64,000 nucleotides of DNA from Tetrahymena thermophila SB210 (Eukaryota > Ciliophora > Oligohymenophorea > Hymenostomatida > Tetrahymenidae), in assembly GCF_000189635.1 (NCBI RefSeq), contig NW_002476463.1, positions 1,488,001 to 1,552,000 on the forward strand. The letters are read 5' to 3'. A program made the position numbers and the translations under genes. The notes beneath the pieces are model-generated. The model did not search any database. It worked only from the letters and a program-made list of their open reading frames with translations, and had not been told where the DNA came from. This document shows, one piece after another, positions 12,001-25,120 of the stretch (position 1 is its first letter; every line of letters begins with the position of its first letter).

Positions 12001-15000
12001 CAAGATACCAGAAAGACGACAAAGTTCTAAGAAGTCGTTGTAAATCATCAATTATGGTTAATTATCGTCTTCATTTGAAAAATCCTTGTACAAATCATGA
12101 AAGAACAATCCTCTTTCAAATTCAGAATTATAAAGTAACTATGAGTAATCTGTGCTATTAGTTTATAATTTGAAATAAGTAACAACAAAATTTTTATTTA
12201 AAAAATTTACTATCTGAATTTATTTATATCTTCTGCTTTTATGCGTTTTATTTTATATGATCTAAACATTTAAGTTTTTGAACTTATTTATTCGTGCTTA
12301 GACTTAACTTTGAGTTTCGGATTTTCAAAGAGTTGAATAGCATTTTATTCTTTAGTCTACTCTATACGTTCCATCAAATTAGCTTATTCTTCATCTAGCT
12401 ATCCTCTATTTTTATTTTATTTATTATATAGATAACCCATTTTAATTTGCTTTGGTAAATAATCATCCATGATCTATTCTGCCCTCTCAACTTCTTTAAC
12501 TAAATCATCCATGGTCTATTATTTTTATAAATTTTTAGTTTTATCTAATAAATTAAGTTAATATTTTACTATCTCGCTTTCATCGTCTTTGTTTAAATTA
12601 TCAACTTAAATTCCAAATCTACAAAATAAATAATCAAGACAAATATCAAGTTTCGATCTTTTATTTTCTTTCTTAGTTTCTACTTTTTTGTTGCTATTTT
12701 TTGAGACTATGATTTCTTCTTCGAAATTTTTATCTTTTGGTTTTTAATTGTGATTATATTTCAGAGGTTTCGAGTGGTCTTACAATAAAAGCTTCATCCT
12801 ATCTTCTAATTGATGTATTTTATGAAAATAATCATATAAGATTGCCAAAGGATTAACATTTGATTTAACTCTGTTATCTATGCACATTTTTAGCATCTGA
12901 GTTACTACAAATTTTTTCTTCTTTTCTTCTTCTAGTCTCTAATAGATAAATAAAGGCATTAATGTATAAATAATTATCTTTAATTTTCAACAATTTTCAA
13001 TTAAATTACATTTTTAATGACGAATATAAATATGCTAAAAGAAGTGACACCGCATATCAATATAAAAGCTACTGCTGCTATTATTGATCTCATAAAATCT
13101 GCAAAGTAAGGTCCCTCAGTTTCAATATAATTTGCTATAACTGGAGCTATTACAAGCAAGGGCAGGATTACACAACACCAACAAATAGTTGCCAAAAAAG
13201 GTGTAAAAAAATTTTATAGCTTCTTACTTTTGTTTTTAACTTCTAACAAGAACCATAAAAGTAAAAAGCAGCAGGGCATTCCTACCATAATCACAGCAAT
13301 TCCTAATTATTTGTAAACATATTTGAAATATTTTTAGTAAAAATAAATTTACTTGTAGTAGTTTATCTCTGACTTGAAAGAATATACAAAGGTAAGCATG
13401 TTACAAATGGTACTATTATACCTACATATATCAATCTTTTCTAAAAAGATGTTTTTTGTTATATTTCTTGATATTCGGCATTTGATGATATTTAAGATTT
13501 TTATAATGAACTTTGATTCATTGAGTAAGATTAATTAACTGAAGAATCTAAACTAAAATTGTCTTCTTCGATAATGTATTCTAGTGACTCTGTTTGCAAA
13601 GAATAGTTTATTAATACGAATATCAAAGGAAGATTAATAAGCATCCCGTCTACAAATCCTCTGTCATCGTTTGATGCTGTAGAAGGTCTAGCATAAAAAA
13701 CATAACATAATAGTGTATAGCCTAAGATAAATCCACTACTGTTTACTAAAAAACCCATATTTTTTAAATTAAAATAACTTATTGCAGTTAAATTAATAAT
13801 TGATTTGGATTATCTTTTGTAAACATTTTAATATAGGAATTTTATAATGAAGACGACTAAATATATGAATATTAAACCTAATCCAGCTCTATTCAATAAT
13901 AAAAGTTATTAATAACAAAGTCAAATAATTTTTAAATTTACGCTACAATAACTCCACTAATAAAATAAACAGTGCTTGAATTGAGACCAGAAATATTTAT
14001 GTATGAGAGAGGTAATAAAAAACCAATAGGAAAAGCAAAGAAAATGCATGTATAAGTTATAAAAAAGAGAAATTGGAATCTTCTCTAAACTCCAAACATT
14101 GCCAATATGAGCCAGTAAATGATGCATGTTGGTAAAGCAATAATAGCTACATATGTAATGTTACCACCAAATGATGTATTCTCAAGAAGCCATGTCAGTG
14201 GAATGATTCCAAATAATGGGAAAGCAGCAACAAATAAAGGAAAGAATGTAAATGTAGCCCAAGTTTAGCGTTTAGAAACTGAAATAATAATTCCAAGAAC
14301 AACAAATGCAGGTATAATAATAATTTAAAAGAGTAGTATTGCTAGATTGTCATAATTTATTGAGCTAGAAGAAAACTCGTTTATCACTTAATAAATTAAA
14401 AAAATTTCACAGAAGCAATAAATGCTGCCAATAACGATTGATGATATCATATAAAAATTTATTCTAATAAACTTTTTGAATCTCTTCCAATTTGATCTTA
14501 ACTTTTTGTTTTGAGGATCCTCCTCATCATTATCCTCAATAGGTATGGGCTATTTGAAATTCTTTTAGATTTCTTCCTTTATCCTTGCAATAGCTATTGT
14601 GATGTTACTTACTGGAAGCATAAATAGTCTATAGTGTAGGATAATCCAACTTACAATAACAATTATGATAAAAGGAGCTATTAAAATATTTAATATACTA
14701 TTGATGGCATCAAAAACCTAATAGTTCTTTTGAAGCAAAAGGTATGACATCACTTGCAAGCAGACATAATAAGGAATCAGTAAACACCAACCTATACCTA
14801 AATACATAGCACTACTTCTCTTAAAAGAGTTCCTATAAATAAATATATATATTCAATAAATTCTAGAACTTAATATTTTAGTACTGTAAAATTAATTAAA
14901 ATGCTCCAATTCATTCTTAAAAGATTAAACAAAATATTTTGATATCATTTTTAACTTAATTTATGTGAAATATTTTAAATAAAAATTATTAATGAAGAAA

Positions 15001-16003
15001 TATATTATATTTTACTTAATCCAATTGTAGACCAAAGAAAAAATGAACCAGTGCAAATACAAAATCATAGGATATATTCTAGAGTATAATGTTGAATATG
15101 AAACCATTTAAAAGCTGCTTATTCCATTAGTTAAAATCTATTAACATAAAAAAAAATTATTTTAATAAAATAACGAATTGATGAAATTACATTAAAATCA
15201 TTTAGAAGAAGGAGAACTTAAACTACAACAAGAGCTAAGAAAAGTAAAAATAGTATTAAGACTGATTTAATATTTATGTATCTATTTTTAGAAATAAAAA
15301 GTTCAGTAACTTATTTTATAAATGAGAAAATAATTATTTATTTACATTATTCCATAAATTGTAAAAATAGCTCCAAACCAGATGGAGTTTCCCTACAATT
15401 AAGACTTCCATACTGAGCTTCTAACATTTATATCATCACCTACAGACTAAGTATATTTTAAGTGTTAAATAAAAATTTAGCAATTTTGATTTTTAATGAT
15501 TTAAATGAATTTACGGCCATGTTTACTGCATAAACTATGTAAATAATGATGAAAAACAAATACATTATAGATTCGTATAGAGATAATTTCATTCTCCCAC
15601 CAAAGAAAACACATTTAGTGTCAAAAAATTCTTCTAAATCTTCTAATTTTTATCTTAAATAATTGATTATTCTAAAATCAGACTATTAAACAGATTTTTC
15701 TTTTAATAATTCAAAAAGTTGCATGATCTCAGGGTGAGGTTTTCCTGTATAAGTGTATAACTTTCTATTTATAACTACAGACAAAGTAATATCTTAAATC
15801 TCATCAAGAATGTAGTCTTATTCTTGCGGTTCAGCTTATTTCAAAAGAGATATAACACTTTTTTTGCTTTTTTATGTAAATGTATTAGAATTTTAAAATA
15901 TTGCAATATTGTTCATAGGTGTGTTTATTGTATTATTATCAATAGAATTAATATCATTTTTTATTATATTAAAATCTTTTTATTCATTGTCAGCAGAATT
16001 CAT
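9022..16003 (-). CDS. Large multi-pass membrane protein, paralog 2
   Basis: Multi-exon gene from ATG at 16003 (MNSADNEQKDFNIIKND) to TGA at 9022-9024 (ending SDANSKILEIEQL). The N-terminal cytosolic part is ~150 aa (15640-16003). Many hydrophobic segments follow between ~13000 and 15620, for example AAVAFILICGVTSFSIFIFV. A charged region spans ~10500-12960 with EEEKKKKFVVTQ, a Cys-rich patch CFIMMCRCLRTCCC and the conserved block PSWNDMADNLVTTMVNS. A final membrane block covers ~9340-10440, with LGYYPLSTFIQPSIQF. The tail is hydrophilic and Gln-rich. The PSW block, the Cys cluster and the YYP..TFI..PNIQF-type segment all match the gene at 1258-7879. Not every splice site was resolved. Function unknown; a transport or sensory role would be a guess. 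Confidence 0.78.
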
Positions 16004-16471
16004 TTTAGTCCAAACCCTTGCAGAAATTCTAATATATTTAGTTAGTTAGGTATGATACTTATTAATTAATGCGTTTAAAAGTAAAAATTGAGTATCAAGC
16101 TTAATTAAAAATATCAATTTTTTTCTTTTAAATTATTAATAAAAAACTATGTTTAAATAAATAAATTAATTAATATGTAAAATGATGGTATATTTTTGCG
16201 TTTGGATAATATTTTTAAAACCATACCATTTATTTTAATATCCAAAGATTAGATTGGCACTCGAATTTTAAATTATAATTTTTTAACTTAAATTTTATAT
16301 TTATTATGCTTGTTCTAAAAATATTATTGTAAATTTTGTTTATTTAAAAGAAAAGTGGTGAAACAAACAAATAAAACTTTATTAAAAAAAATACTATTTT
16401 ATAAAACAAAGTATTTGTTTGAAATTTATTTTTGCATAAAATAATAATTTTTCCTTTATTTAATTTAAAAA
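16004..16471. other. AT-rich spacer
   Basis: Short spacer between two minus-strand genes. It must contain the start region of the membrane-protein gene ending at 9022 and the 3' end of the next gene. Nothing else is visible. Confidence 0.5.
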
Positions 16472-19400
16472 TCAGTTTTTAAAATTTCTGGATAAATCAT
16501 AATCATCTCTAATTATAGTTTGGAATAGATTAGAAAGTTCACGCTATAAATTCATCTAGAAATTTTAGTTGTGCTTTTAAAATAGATCACTAACCTTACC
16601 AATTAAATCTTTTTGCTCTCTCAAATTTAACTTTTATTAGACATATAAATGGACAACGTCATATAATGAGTTAAAGAAAGCTTCGCAGTTTTTATGTTTA
16701 TGTAGCTAAAAATTGTCATTAATAAATTTAATCTCTTTAAACATTTCGGTGTTCTTTAGCTCAGGTAAAAATTAGTAGAAGTTCTCTCTATTTATTAAGG
16801 AATTAGCGAGACTCATGCGCACTTTAGGCAAATAAACAGAATGAAGATCATCCAAAAATTCTTTTATTTGTTTTTTCCTCTGCTATTTTTGTATATAAGA
16901 CTTTACTTCTTGATAAGCTGTTGTGTAATTCATGTGACATTCTTTGTATTTATCACCTTGAATTATTGTTTGTAATTTGGCTAAGAATTTTATATCAATT
17001 TTTTGCAGAGATATAGTGACTAGATTTTTAAGTTTTTCAATTATTCTGTTTGAGAAAAGGTAGAAGGAATTTAATTTAGAATTTTTCATTTCAGTTATAA
17101 ACGTTTCCATACGTTTGTCGAAATTAGTAGAAAGATCCAAACATTAGTTAACATTTTATATGAAATTTTAATCTCCTAGATCAATTATTCCCTTACAGTT
17201 TTCAAAGCACTCCGTAAAGGCTAAGCGGATGCGGTTGCATTCGAGAGCATACTCAAAAAATGAATAAAAGCTGCGTGCTATAGTCTCAAAGCGGTGATAT
17301 ATCTCTATATTTATGTTCTTTCTCTTTTTAAGATATATTTCTATTTTACTTTCTGCGTTATATGTATAGAGAGATTAAATTTAAGACACAAAATCATCAC
17401 TGTTGTTATATTTAGATTATTTCATGTTTGGCATTATAGTTTTAATCAAATTATTTGACTAATTTATCAAAAAATTATTAAGCCCAATAAAATATTTTGT
17501 GAGAAGAATATTTTGCTAAGCTTCCAAATGATAACCATCTAATAGTTGGAAATGTAGTGGCTAATTCTTAAACTTACGTTGAAGTGTCTTGATCTAATCT
17601 TAAAATTTTTAGAAATCTATTTTATTTGTTTAATACACATTTTCAATGCCTCCAACTATTTCAAATGTTTGCTCTGTTTCGAAGATAAAAAGATAGAACT
17701 TTTCAATACGAGCATATATGTCGTTTTTGTATATAGTTAATTGATCAATCAACTAATTCTTTTGTGTTATATTTTGCTCAATAGCTTTCTTATTTATTTA
17801 TTCAATACATCTTTTATGAAATTCTTAAGAGAAAGAAGTAATAATATTGATTGATTTTTGAAGATTTCTATCACTCATACAGATAGAACGCAATGTTTCA
17901 TTAAACGACTCAAAGCCATACTCTGATCCCAGTTTTGCTAAGTCTTATACCTTTTCATAAGCATTCTTAAATGTCTCGTGTTTTTTCATGTAAAGATCAA
18001 CCAACTAAAAGAATCCTTAATTAGCATCTAAAATTTATTTAAAATCTTGGCTATCCTAATCGATGGAAACCATTGTTTGTATTCCTTAAATCATATTGCA
18101 AAATTTTTTGAACTCTGCTTCGCTTTTAGTATCAGTTAAATCCAAGCTGCTGACTAAACTTTAAAAAGCCTTTAAGTCAATCAAATGAATCTCTTTTTGT
18201 AAAAACAAGTTTCTCAATACTTTTTTATGGATTGCTTTTAAAGAAATGTAAATCTTTTTAGCTTTTTTGAAGTTCATAGAACTCATATTACACCTTACTT
18301 AAGAATCATAAATATGTGCTCCTATACTTTCTAGAGTTTCCTTAAGTTATTTGTAGAAAGCTTCTAAATCTTCTAATTGGAGTTTAGACTTGCCTTCATC
18401 TACATATTCCCATTACTTTTAGAGATTCAATCCTATAACATAAATAAGTTAATTGTTGGTTGAGTATAATTTATAATAAATTAAAAATATAAATTAAATT
18501 TAAATAACCTTAGTTTTAGAGCATTTTGATTGATTCATCTACATCAGACTCTACATACCTATACTTCAAAACATAAGACTCGATTGATTTCAAACTCTGC
18601 TTTGAAGAGTTTATTTCTTTCTAAATTTGATCACTTAATACTGTCAAAAAGTGATCATAAGGTAAATCTAGCTCTGAGCATATTTACTTAATTTTATTTT
18701 AATCTATATATTATTTATTAAATTAAATTAAACTATATCATTATATTCAAAAAATATATTTACCAATTTAGAGTAAGCTCTACTCAACTTGTTATTGAAG
18801 ATCTATTGAACTCTTATATAGTTCAAAAATGTACTCAATTTCTTTTTGACTTATATTTGGATGATTCATTGAGTCGATGGTAGACTTGTGCTTGCTCATT
18901 ATATCCATGGGATGAACAGTTTCAGAAAGCTACTTTTTTAGCTCTTGCATACTTTCTATGCTGTTTTTACTGTAGTTTTGAAGGAATTCTAAAAATTATC
19001 TCTACTTTGTCAATTCTTCATTGACAGTATAACTGTAATAATAATTCTATTCGCCTTTAGTTGTTCTTTCAATTAAATTTAAGTAGAATGTAATATCTTC
19101 TTACATATCCTGCAACACTTTTATAAAGCTGTCAAAAACCTAAATATTATATTCGTTGTTCTTGCGCATTGGAAGTCTTATGTCTAAAAATACTACACAC
19201 AAGTATTTTAGCATTATTTTTTTAAGAGGTTCGTATTTAATTTATTTATAGATAACGCACTGCTTTAAGTTAAATAGTCCTGTCTGTATGTCAATCAATA
19301 AGTTTTAGGTATCTTACTCATCTAGACAAAGGATATCCCATGCCTTCCTAAAATTTGGTATAGATTAAGACATAAGATGGACTGCATCTTTCAAAACCTA

Positions 19401-20960
19401 ATCAAGAGGTATATCTATAACTAACTGTGATTTTAAATTATCTTGTTAATTCTTTTATACTTGAGAGATAGTACTTTATCTGATAAAGGTTTTATCTATG
19501 TCCTTGTCTTATACCTGAGATATAATAGATCTTGCTGTTTCGCATAGATCCATCGCATCAGCTAGTCTTCGTAGTAACAATTCACTTGTAATCTTTTTTT
19601 AGTAAGATAATTAGGATTCTTGAGTTTTGAGCTATTCTTCTTCCTCTGTCTATTTAGCTCCATTAAATTCAATGCAATCATATTTGTATTCAATTAATTA
19701 TAGCTTGCATAAATTTTCAAGTTAATTTAAATGAATTTCTTTTAATTGTCCTTCTAAATCTAAGTCAATTCTTCCATCAATTGCTAGTTTTCTTATTTTT
19801 TCTTTCTTAGTTTTTTAGCTTTCGATCATTTCAAGCATCTAATTTGAGAATGTCAGAGATGTTTCGTTTACAGCTAATTCTAGTTCTTTAATTAGCTTAA
19901 TTTATGCTTTCATTCTTTCAGATAAATTGTATTTCAAATCACTTGGATTTGTATATCGAGTTAAAATATTTATACACCCTTCTTTTTATGATATTCCATA
20001 CTTCGTTTCAATTAACTAAAGAAGATTTTCAAGCTTTTTTACCTATTTTGGTTTTGGCCTTTTGGAAATCCATCTTTTTTCATTGTTTTATCCAAAAATA
20101 GTTTAAGTTTGCTCATCTTTATCACCTATTTTATTAATGAATTAATAGTTTAGAGTTTTAGAATCAATAGCGTCGGGTAACATATCTTTGTTATATTTGT
20201 AAAAAGATTTTTGTCTTCTCAGCTTACTGGAAAGCATAGAAACATCAGGAGAGTTTAAATTGTTATTAGCTCCTTCTGATAAATTGCGTTACTGTGCTTT
20301 ACGGAACATTGATAATTGCGTATTAGCAGCTTAAAAGGAACCGGTATTGAAATATTAAGGGCTATTAACTACTTCAATATCATCTAAATCTTAATGTTTA
20401 GTGTTTTCGCTAAACCTTACAGAATCATTTTCTCTAGAATGACTTCTTTGCTATTTATTATTTACAGTGATTATAGGTTGTATCTTCTTTTGTTAAATTC
20501 CGTTTTGAGGAATATCTTTAATACTATTACTATTGAATTTGCTGAGTTAAGAGTTTTATTGAGGATAGAGAGAAGTAGAAAAAGGTGTAGCTTAAGGTTG
20601 ATTTTAAATCATGTTTCTCTAAAAATGAGATGGTGTAGAATTCTAAATATTAATTGCAACATTTTAATTAAAGTTATTATCTCTCTGAAGTGAACTCGAA
20701 AAATTAGAGGGTTAATACATCTAAGGTGGTGCTACGTTCTAAGCATATTGACTTTATTATTGTTGAATAGGCTAGCGATTTAATGGTGTATTCATTTAAA
20801 TGCTAGTGTTGCTGAAAACTTAGGGCATAGCACCAAAATTATTATTCTTTGGAGTATTTGTGTATCCTTATGAGGGATTATTTGATAAATTTAAATTAGT
20901 AGGTTACATGTTTGCTTTTGGAGTTGCATTCCCTTGAAAAGGACTTGAATTTAAATTCAT
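16472..20960 (-). CDS. 1450-aa helical protein with Asn/Gln/Pro-rich N-terminus, unknown function
   Basis: Three exons, 20960..18764, 18703..18509 and 18432..16472, sum to exactly 1451 codons. Introns are 60 nt (18704-18763) and 76 nt (18433-18508, donor GTTATT). The first ~220 residues are low-complexity and rich in N, Q, P, S and T (begins MNLNSSPFQGNATPKANM), probably disordered. A Ser/Arg-containing linker follows, including RSHSRENDSVRFSENT. From about residue 330 to the end the protein is charged and predicted helical, with heptad-like stretches such as RKLAIDGRIDLDLEGQLKEI. I see no enzyme motif, membrane segment or zinc ligand set. A structural or scaffold role (cytoskeleton, trafficking tether) is only an inference from composition. 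The gene is divergent from the plus-strand gene starting at 22407. Confidence 0.85.
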
Positions 20961-22406
20961 TTAAAAATTCTTATTTCCCTAAATGCTCGATTAAGAATTA
21001 TAGCTAACAAATTATGAGCTTGATGGATTTGAAGGAGGCATTGTCCTCAGTAAATTCATATCTTAATTTTAATATGGCTACTACTTTTATTCAAATTAAC
21101 CTGTACCCATCCTTTAAACACCCTACTAAAGTTAGCTTTAGTAGTTATACATGCCAAAACTGCTTAGCTATTAAGTTTAGGGTTATCTTTAACTCTGAAA
21201 TGTATTCATATATTCTTTCTTGTTAATAAATATAATTTTTCAGCTAATTATAATAAATATTATTTATTTATTTATTTAGTCGTTTTTGTAAAATCATCAA
21301 ATATTAATCATAAATTTTCTCGCTTATAATTTTTCTAAGACTTTAAATGTTCTATTTCATTTTTAAACAATTTAAATTATTGTCATATTTTATAAGAAAG
21401 TATTTATTTAGTAATTTTTTATTATTTTGCTGATTTAAAATGTTTTTAAAAAAATAATTTAATGATTTTTAAAGTAAAGTTAATTTTTAAAATAATCAAA
21501 TCAATCTTAGTCTTAATAAAATAAATATATGAATCAATATGAATTTCTTTCTTTCAAAAAAAATATCTACTTACTTAAACAAGGTGTATTAAATTTTCAG
21601 TTTTTTTACAAAAATTATGTTAATTAATCTAATCTAATCAAAAAATAAACACAATAAATATATTTCTATTTACTGATTTAATAATAAAAATAAATATTAG
21701 CAAATACAATATCATAAAAAAGAAGCCAAGTTTTATAAAAAATAATTGTATCAATATTAAAAAAGTAAAAATATTAATAGGTTAGTTCAATTAAATATCA
21801 ATGCGAAATATGTAAAATATAAATTTGGTTAATATTTTACTTCAAAAAAATCTAAATAAAATATTATTTATTTATTTCTGTAATATTAATAAGAGCAAAA
21901 AGAAAATTATAGTTGCTTTTATGAAAAATGATTATTTATTAATATATTTCTACTTTATTTTCATAATAGTTTTTTTTTGAGGGAATTTTCCATCATAATG
22001 TTTATAAAATATAATTAATTTATTTATTTATTTATTCTCAAAATATAAAAAAATTGTTTTAAAATTAATTTTTATTTTCATTAAAAATATATTTATTTAA
22101 AAATAATAATTTATTTAAAATTCCATCAAATGGTTTACAATACTATGAAGAATTTGATAAAATCATAAATCTTAAATTGAAATAATTGGTTCATATTAAT
22201 TGGCTCTTATGACAGCAAATAAATTTAGATAAAGCATATTGATATTAATTATAAAGACTAAATAATTAAAATTTAATTGAAAAAAAATATTCGTTAAAGT
22301 AGAAAGAAAGTTTTTGCAGTTTATTGTTTAATAAAAATACTTACTTGATTAATTAACTAATTAGCTCAATAACTAAAATATTTACTGCTATTTTCAACTT
22401 TGAAAT
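20961..22406. other. Divergent intergenic region
   Basis: A 1.45 kb AT-rich spacer between two divergently transcribed genes, so it must contain both promoters. It has ATTT-type microsatellites (for example 22019-22034). The possible plus-strand frame around 21014-21226 is mostly upstream DNA without supporting features and I do not call it. Confidence 0.5.
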
Positions 22407-25120
22407 ATGTTCTCTTAGTTTAATTAAAGTAAGCAATCTCCATTTAAATTTTTAGCCCCTGCTTAAAAGGAACCAGCTCGATTGAGTGGAACGATTGTAA
22501 ATCTAAAATCTATGTCGAATTATGATTTTTTCATGCTTCTTTGGGAAATTGGAGATTTTTAATCAGAAGACAATTTAGATAGCTCTAATACATTATCTTT
22601 GTAAGATGGTTAAATATAAATATAGTTTCGCTTTTTTAGTGATAGTAATTTAAATGAAAAATAACAGCTTTCAAAGTCTGATATTATCATACTATTACTC
22701 AATGTAGACTAAGAAAATGTTAATGAGTAGTTTAAATTTATAGAAGATTATTTACATTTTTGCGATGAGAATAATTATGATAAAAAAAATTCTCAACTTT
22801 TCTTTTTTGTTTAGAATTTCAGCTTTAAAATTCATGAAAATAGCGATTTTGAGTATTAAATTTCAGAACTTCTAACAGAATATCCTTAAATTATTCATTG
22901 TAAAGTAAATTCCGATGATTCAACTACATTGAACTAATTACTCAAACCGAAAATCATATAATTTTCCTAGAAGCAAGACTAATAGTTAGGATGGAGTCCT
23001 ATACTTAATAATGAATTAGATCAATATAGCTAGTAAAAGACTTCAAGAAATGTAAAAAATTATTACTTTCTCTATTTATTTATTTTTTTAATATTCATTT
23101 TAAAAATATAAAAAAGGTTTTAGATTAATTAGACTTATATAAATAAACAAGATAAGTATCTCAATCGCCGCCACCGCTTATGGAATAAAAAACATGGCAT
23201 CAATCTTTTTCACCACCTCCTATGTTATTATAACCAAAGTAAGTGTCACAATCTCCTCCTCCAGCTGCATAAAAATCTAGAAAATCTATATTCGAAAATT
23301 CATTAGTTTTTGCTTTAAAACAACATTAAGAAGAAAAAAAAATGTAAGATGAGGCTTAGAAAAGCTAACTAGATTTATTAAATTAGCAATAATAAGGAAT
23401 GAAATCTGCTTCTAAAATTATGTCAACTTCAAATATATAAGAATCACCAGAACAGTCCTTAATAAGTAGAAAAAGAGATACAAGTCAGAGCATTATGTAT
23501 TATAATAGCAGTGTTAAAAAATTTGAAAATGATTCTCCTCTAAGCACATTAAGGTTTCGAGGTGAGGATGAAAAAGAGTACAATCATTAAATAAAAGTTA
23601 AGATGTCTCCATTCAAATAAGAAATATGTACAACTTATTCATATCCTAAACTATCTGGAGAAAAATAACCACCTGTTTTTAAAACGAGTCTAATTCAAGG
23701 TGATAATCAAGATTTTTTGATATAAAAGTTAGCAACAAAAATTTCAAGAAGCAGCAGTCCTAATATTTCATAGCAAGCCAAAGAAATTAAAGAAAAGAAT
23801 ATCTTAAAATAATACAACAAGTAGTAGAATTATCTTGATGTTAGTATCAATAATTAAAATTTAAATAAATCAAACCATCAATCTGAAATAAAATTAAATA
23901 AATATAGCGAAATACCTAGATCAATAACACCAACCAAGTTAATAAACAAGGTTAATTAATAAAATTAAAAGGACTAGAATTTAAATGAGCTAAGAAGGAA
24001 TAAAAGTAGTCTAGGAATAAGGTAGAGTAATACAAACATGGATTTAGAGAGATCTCTAACACCAAACAAATTAGGCAGTAGAAAAATACAAAAGCAAGTT
24101 GTTACTTCAAACACTCCTTCTTAGAGTTGTATTATGAAGTTGAATATAGAAATTCAAAACAAAATAGTATAATTAGAAGTTGAAGAACACGACACACCTC
24201 ACACGTTAACCTATAAATTATTATAAAAATGTAATTCCTCAGGTTAGCTTAAACAAGTGAAACAAATTTCACTTGTGATTGAATAAAAATTAAAAAAATA
24301 CCTTTAAAATGTAGATAAATATTTTAAAAATCACTCTAGACCTTAAGTCACTCACATTTGCAAATAAAACAAATAAATACTCTAAGATTTGATAGAAAAT
24401 GACTACCAAGAATTATAATAAAAGAAAAAAGCAACTCAAAATTATTACAACTAAGGGTTAGATAGAAGTTACTCGAAATATAATATTTAAAACAACAATG
24501 AAATGTAAAATGATGTGAATAACAGAACTTCAAGCGCACTTGGAATGAAGAATAACTTTTAAATACCTTAATTTTAGCAAAACCCTCAACAAATGAATAA
24601 ATATATAGGAGAAATATAAGTTTAAGGAGAAGTGAATGGAAAGTTGTAGAATGTTTCTATGTTTATTGAAGAAAATGCTCTTCCAGAGATCTAAGCATAA
24701 GAATTCATAATGTAAAATAATCTTAGCCTCGACCTTAAAGACTAAATAGTTTAATAAATCTAATAAATTATAGCCTAACATAAATAAGCAAACACATTCT
24801 CTGAAATCTTTTAAGAAAACAGAGAGTAAATTAGCTTTATTAAAGAGCTAAAATCAAAGTATAGATTTGACAACAATGTACTTTTCTAAAGTATATAAAA
24901 ATCCTAAGCAAAAGTTAATCACTTTAGAGTCAATTTAGAATTAGAAAATGGGAAAATAGTTAAATTTAACTTTAATGATACAGATAATTTGTCTAAAGCC
25001 ATCAACATATTTTGCATCAACCATAAGCTTTCTTCTAAAAACTAGCAAAAACTATATAGTATATGTGAATAATCAATTAAATATTACAAAGAATTGTAAA
25101 CCAAAAAACGCTAATAGTGA
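22407..25120 (+). CDS. 873-aa protein with duplicated QVSQSPPP motif and C-terminal ubiquitin-fold-like module
   Basis: Three exons: 22407..22428, 22456..23051 and 23117..25120. They are joined in phase across introns of 27 nt and 65 nt and total 874 codons. The N-terminal ~200 residues (MFSQFNQTPAQKEP...) include a compact hydrophobic/charged region with strands such as SKSDIIILLLNVDQEN; it vaguely recalls the second half of a small GTPase but has no P-loop. Next come QVSQSPPP, QSFSPPP and QVSQSPPP repeats, then a long Ser/Asn/Gln/Lys-rich stretch with SITPTK and SLTPNK phospho-site-like motifs. The last ~55 residues (RVNLELENGKIVKFNF..., then KAINIFCINHKLS) match a short module I recall from many ciliate and flagellate cytoskeletal proteins. 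Likely a scaffold protein; function not established. Confidence 0.85.

Noticed and set aside
20394-20693. 99-aa plus-strand frame
   Set aside because: It is antisense to the N-terminal low-complexity part of the 16472-20960 gene, which is open for 1451 codons.
23139-23320. Minus-strand frame with GGGDC-DTY, GGGEKD(TGA)CHVF and GGGD(TGA)DTY, which looks like a repeated selenoprotein motif with TGA aligned to Cys
   Set aside because: The plus strand of the same bases is an in-phase exon of the 22407-25120 gene encoding QVSQSPPP repeats. GGGD is the antisense of SPPP codons, and the TGA codons are antisense of TCA/TCT-type Ser contexts.
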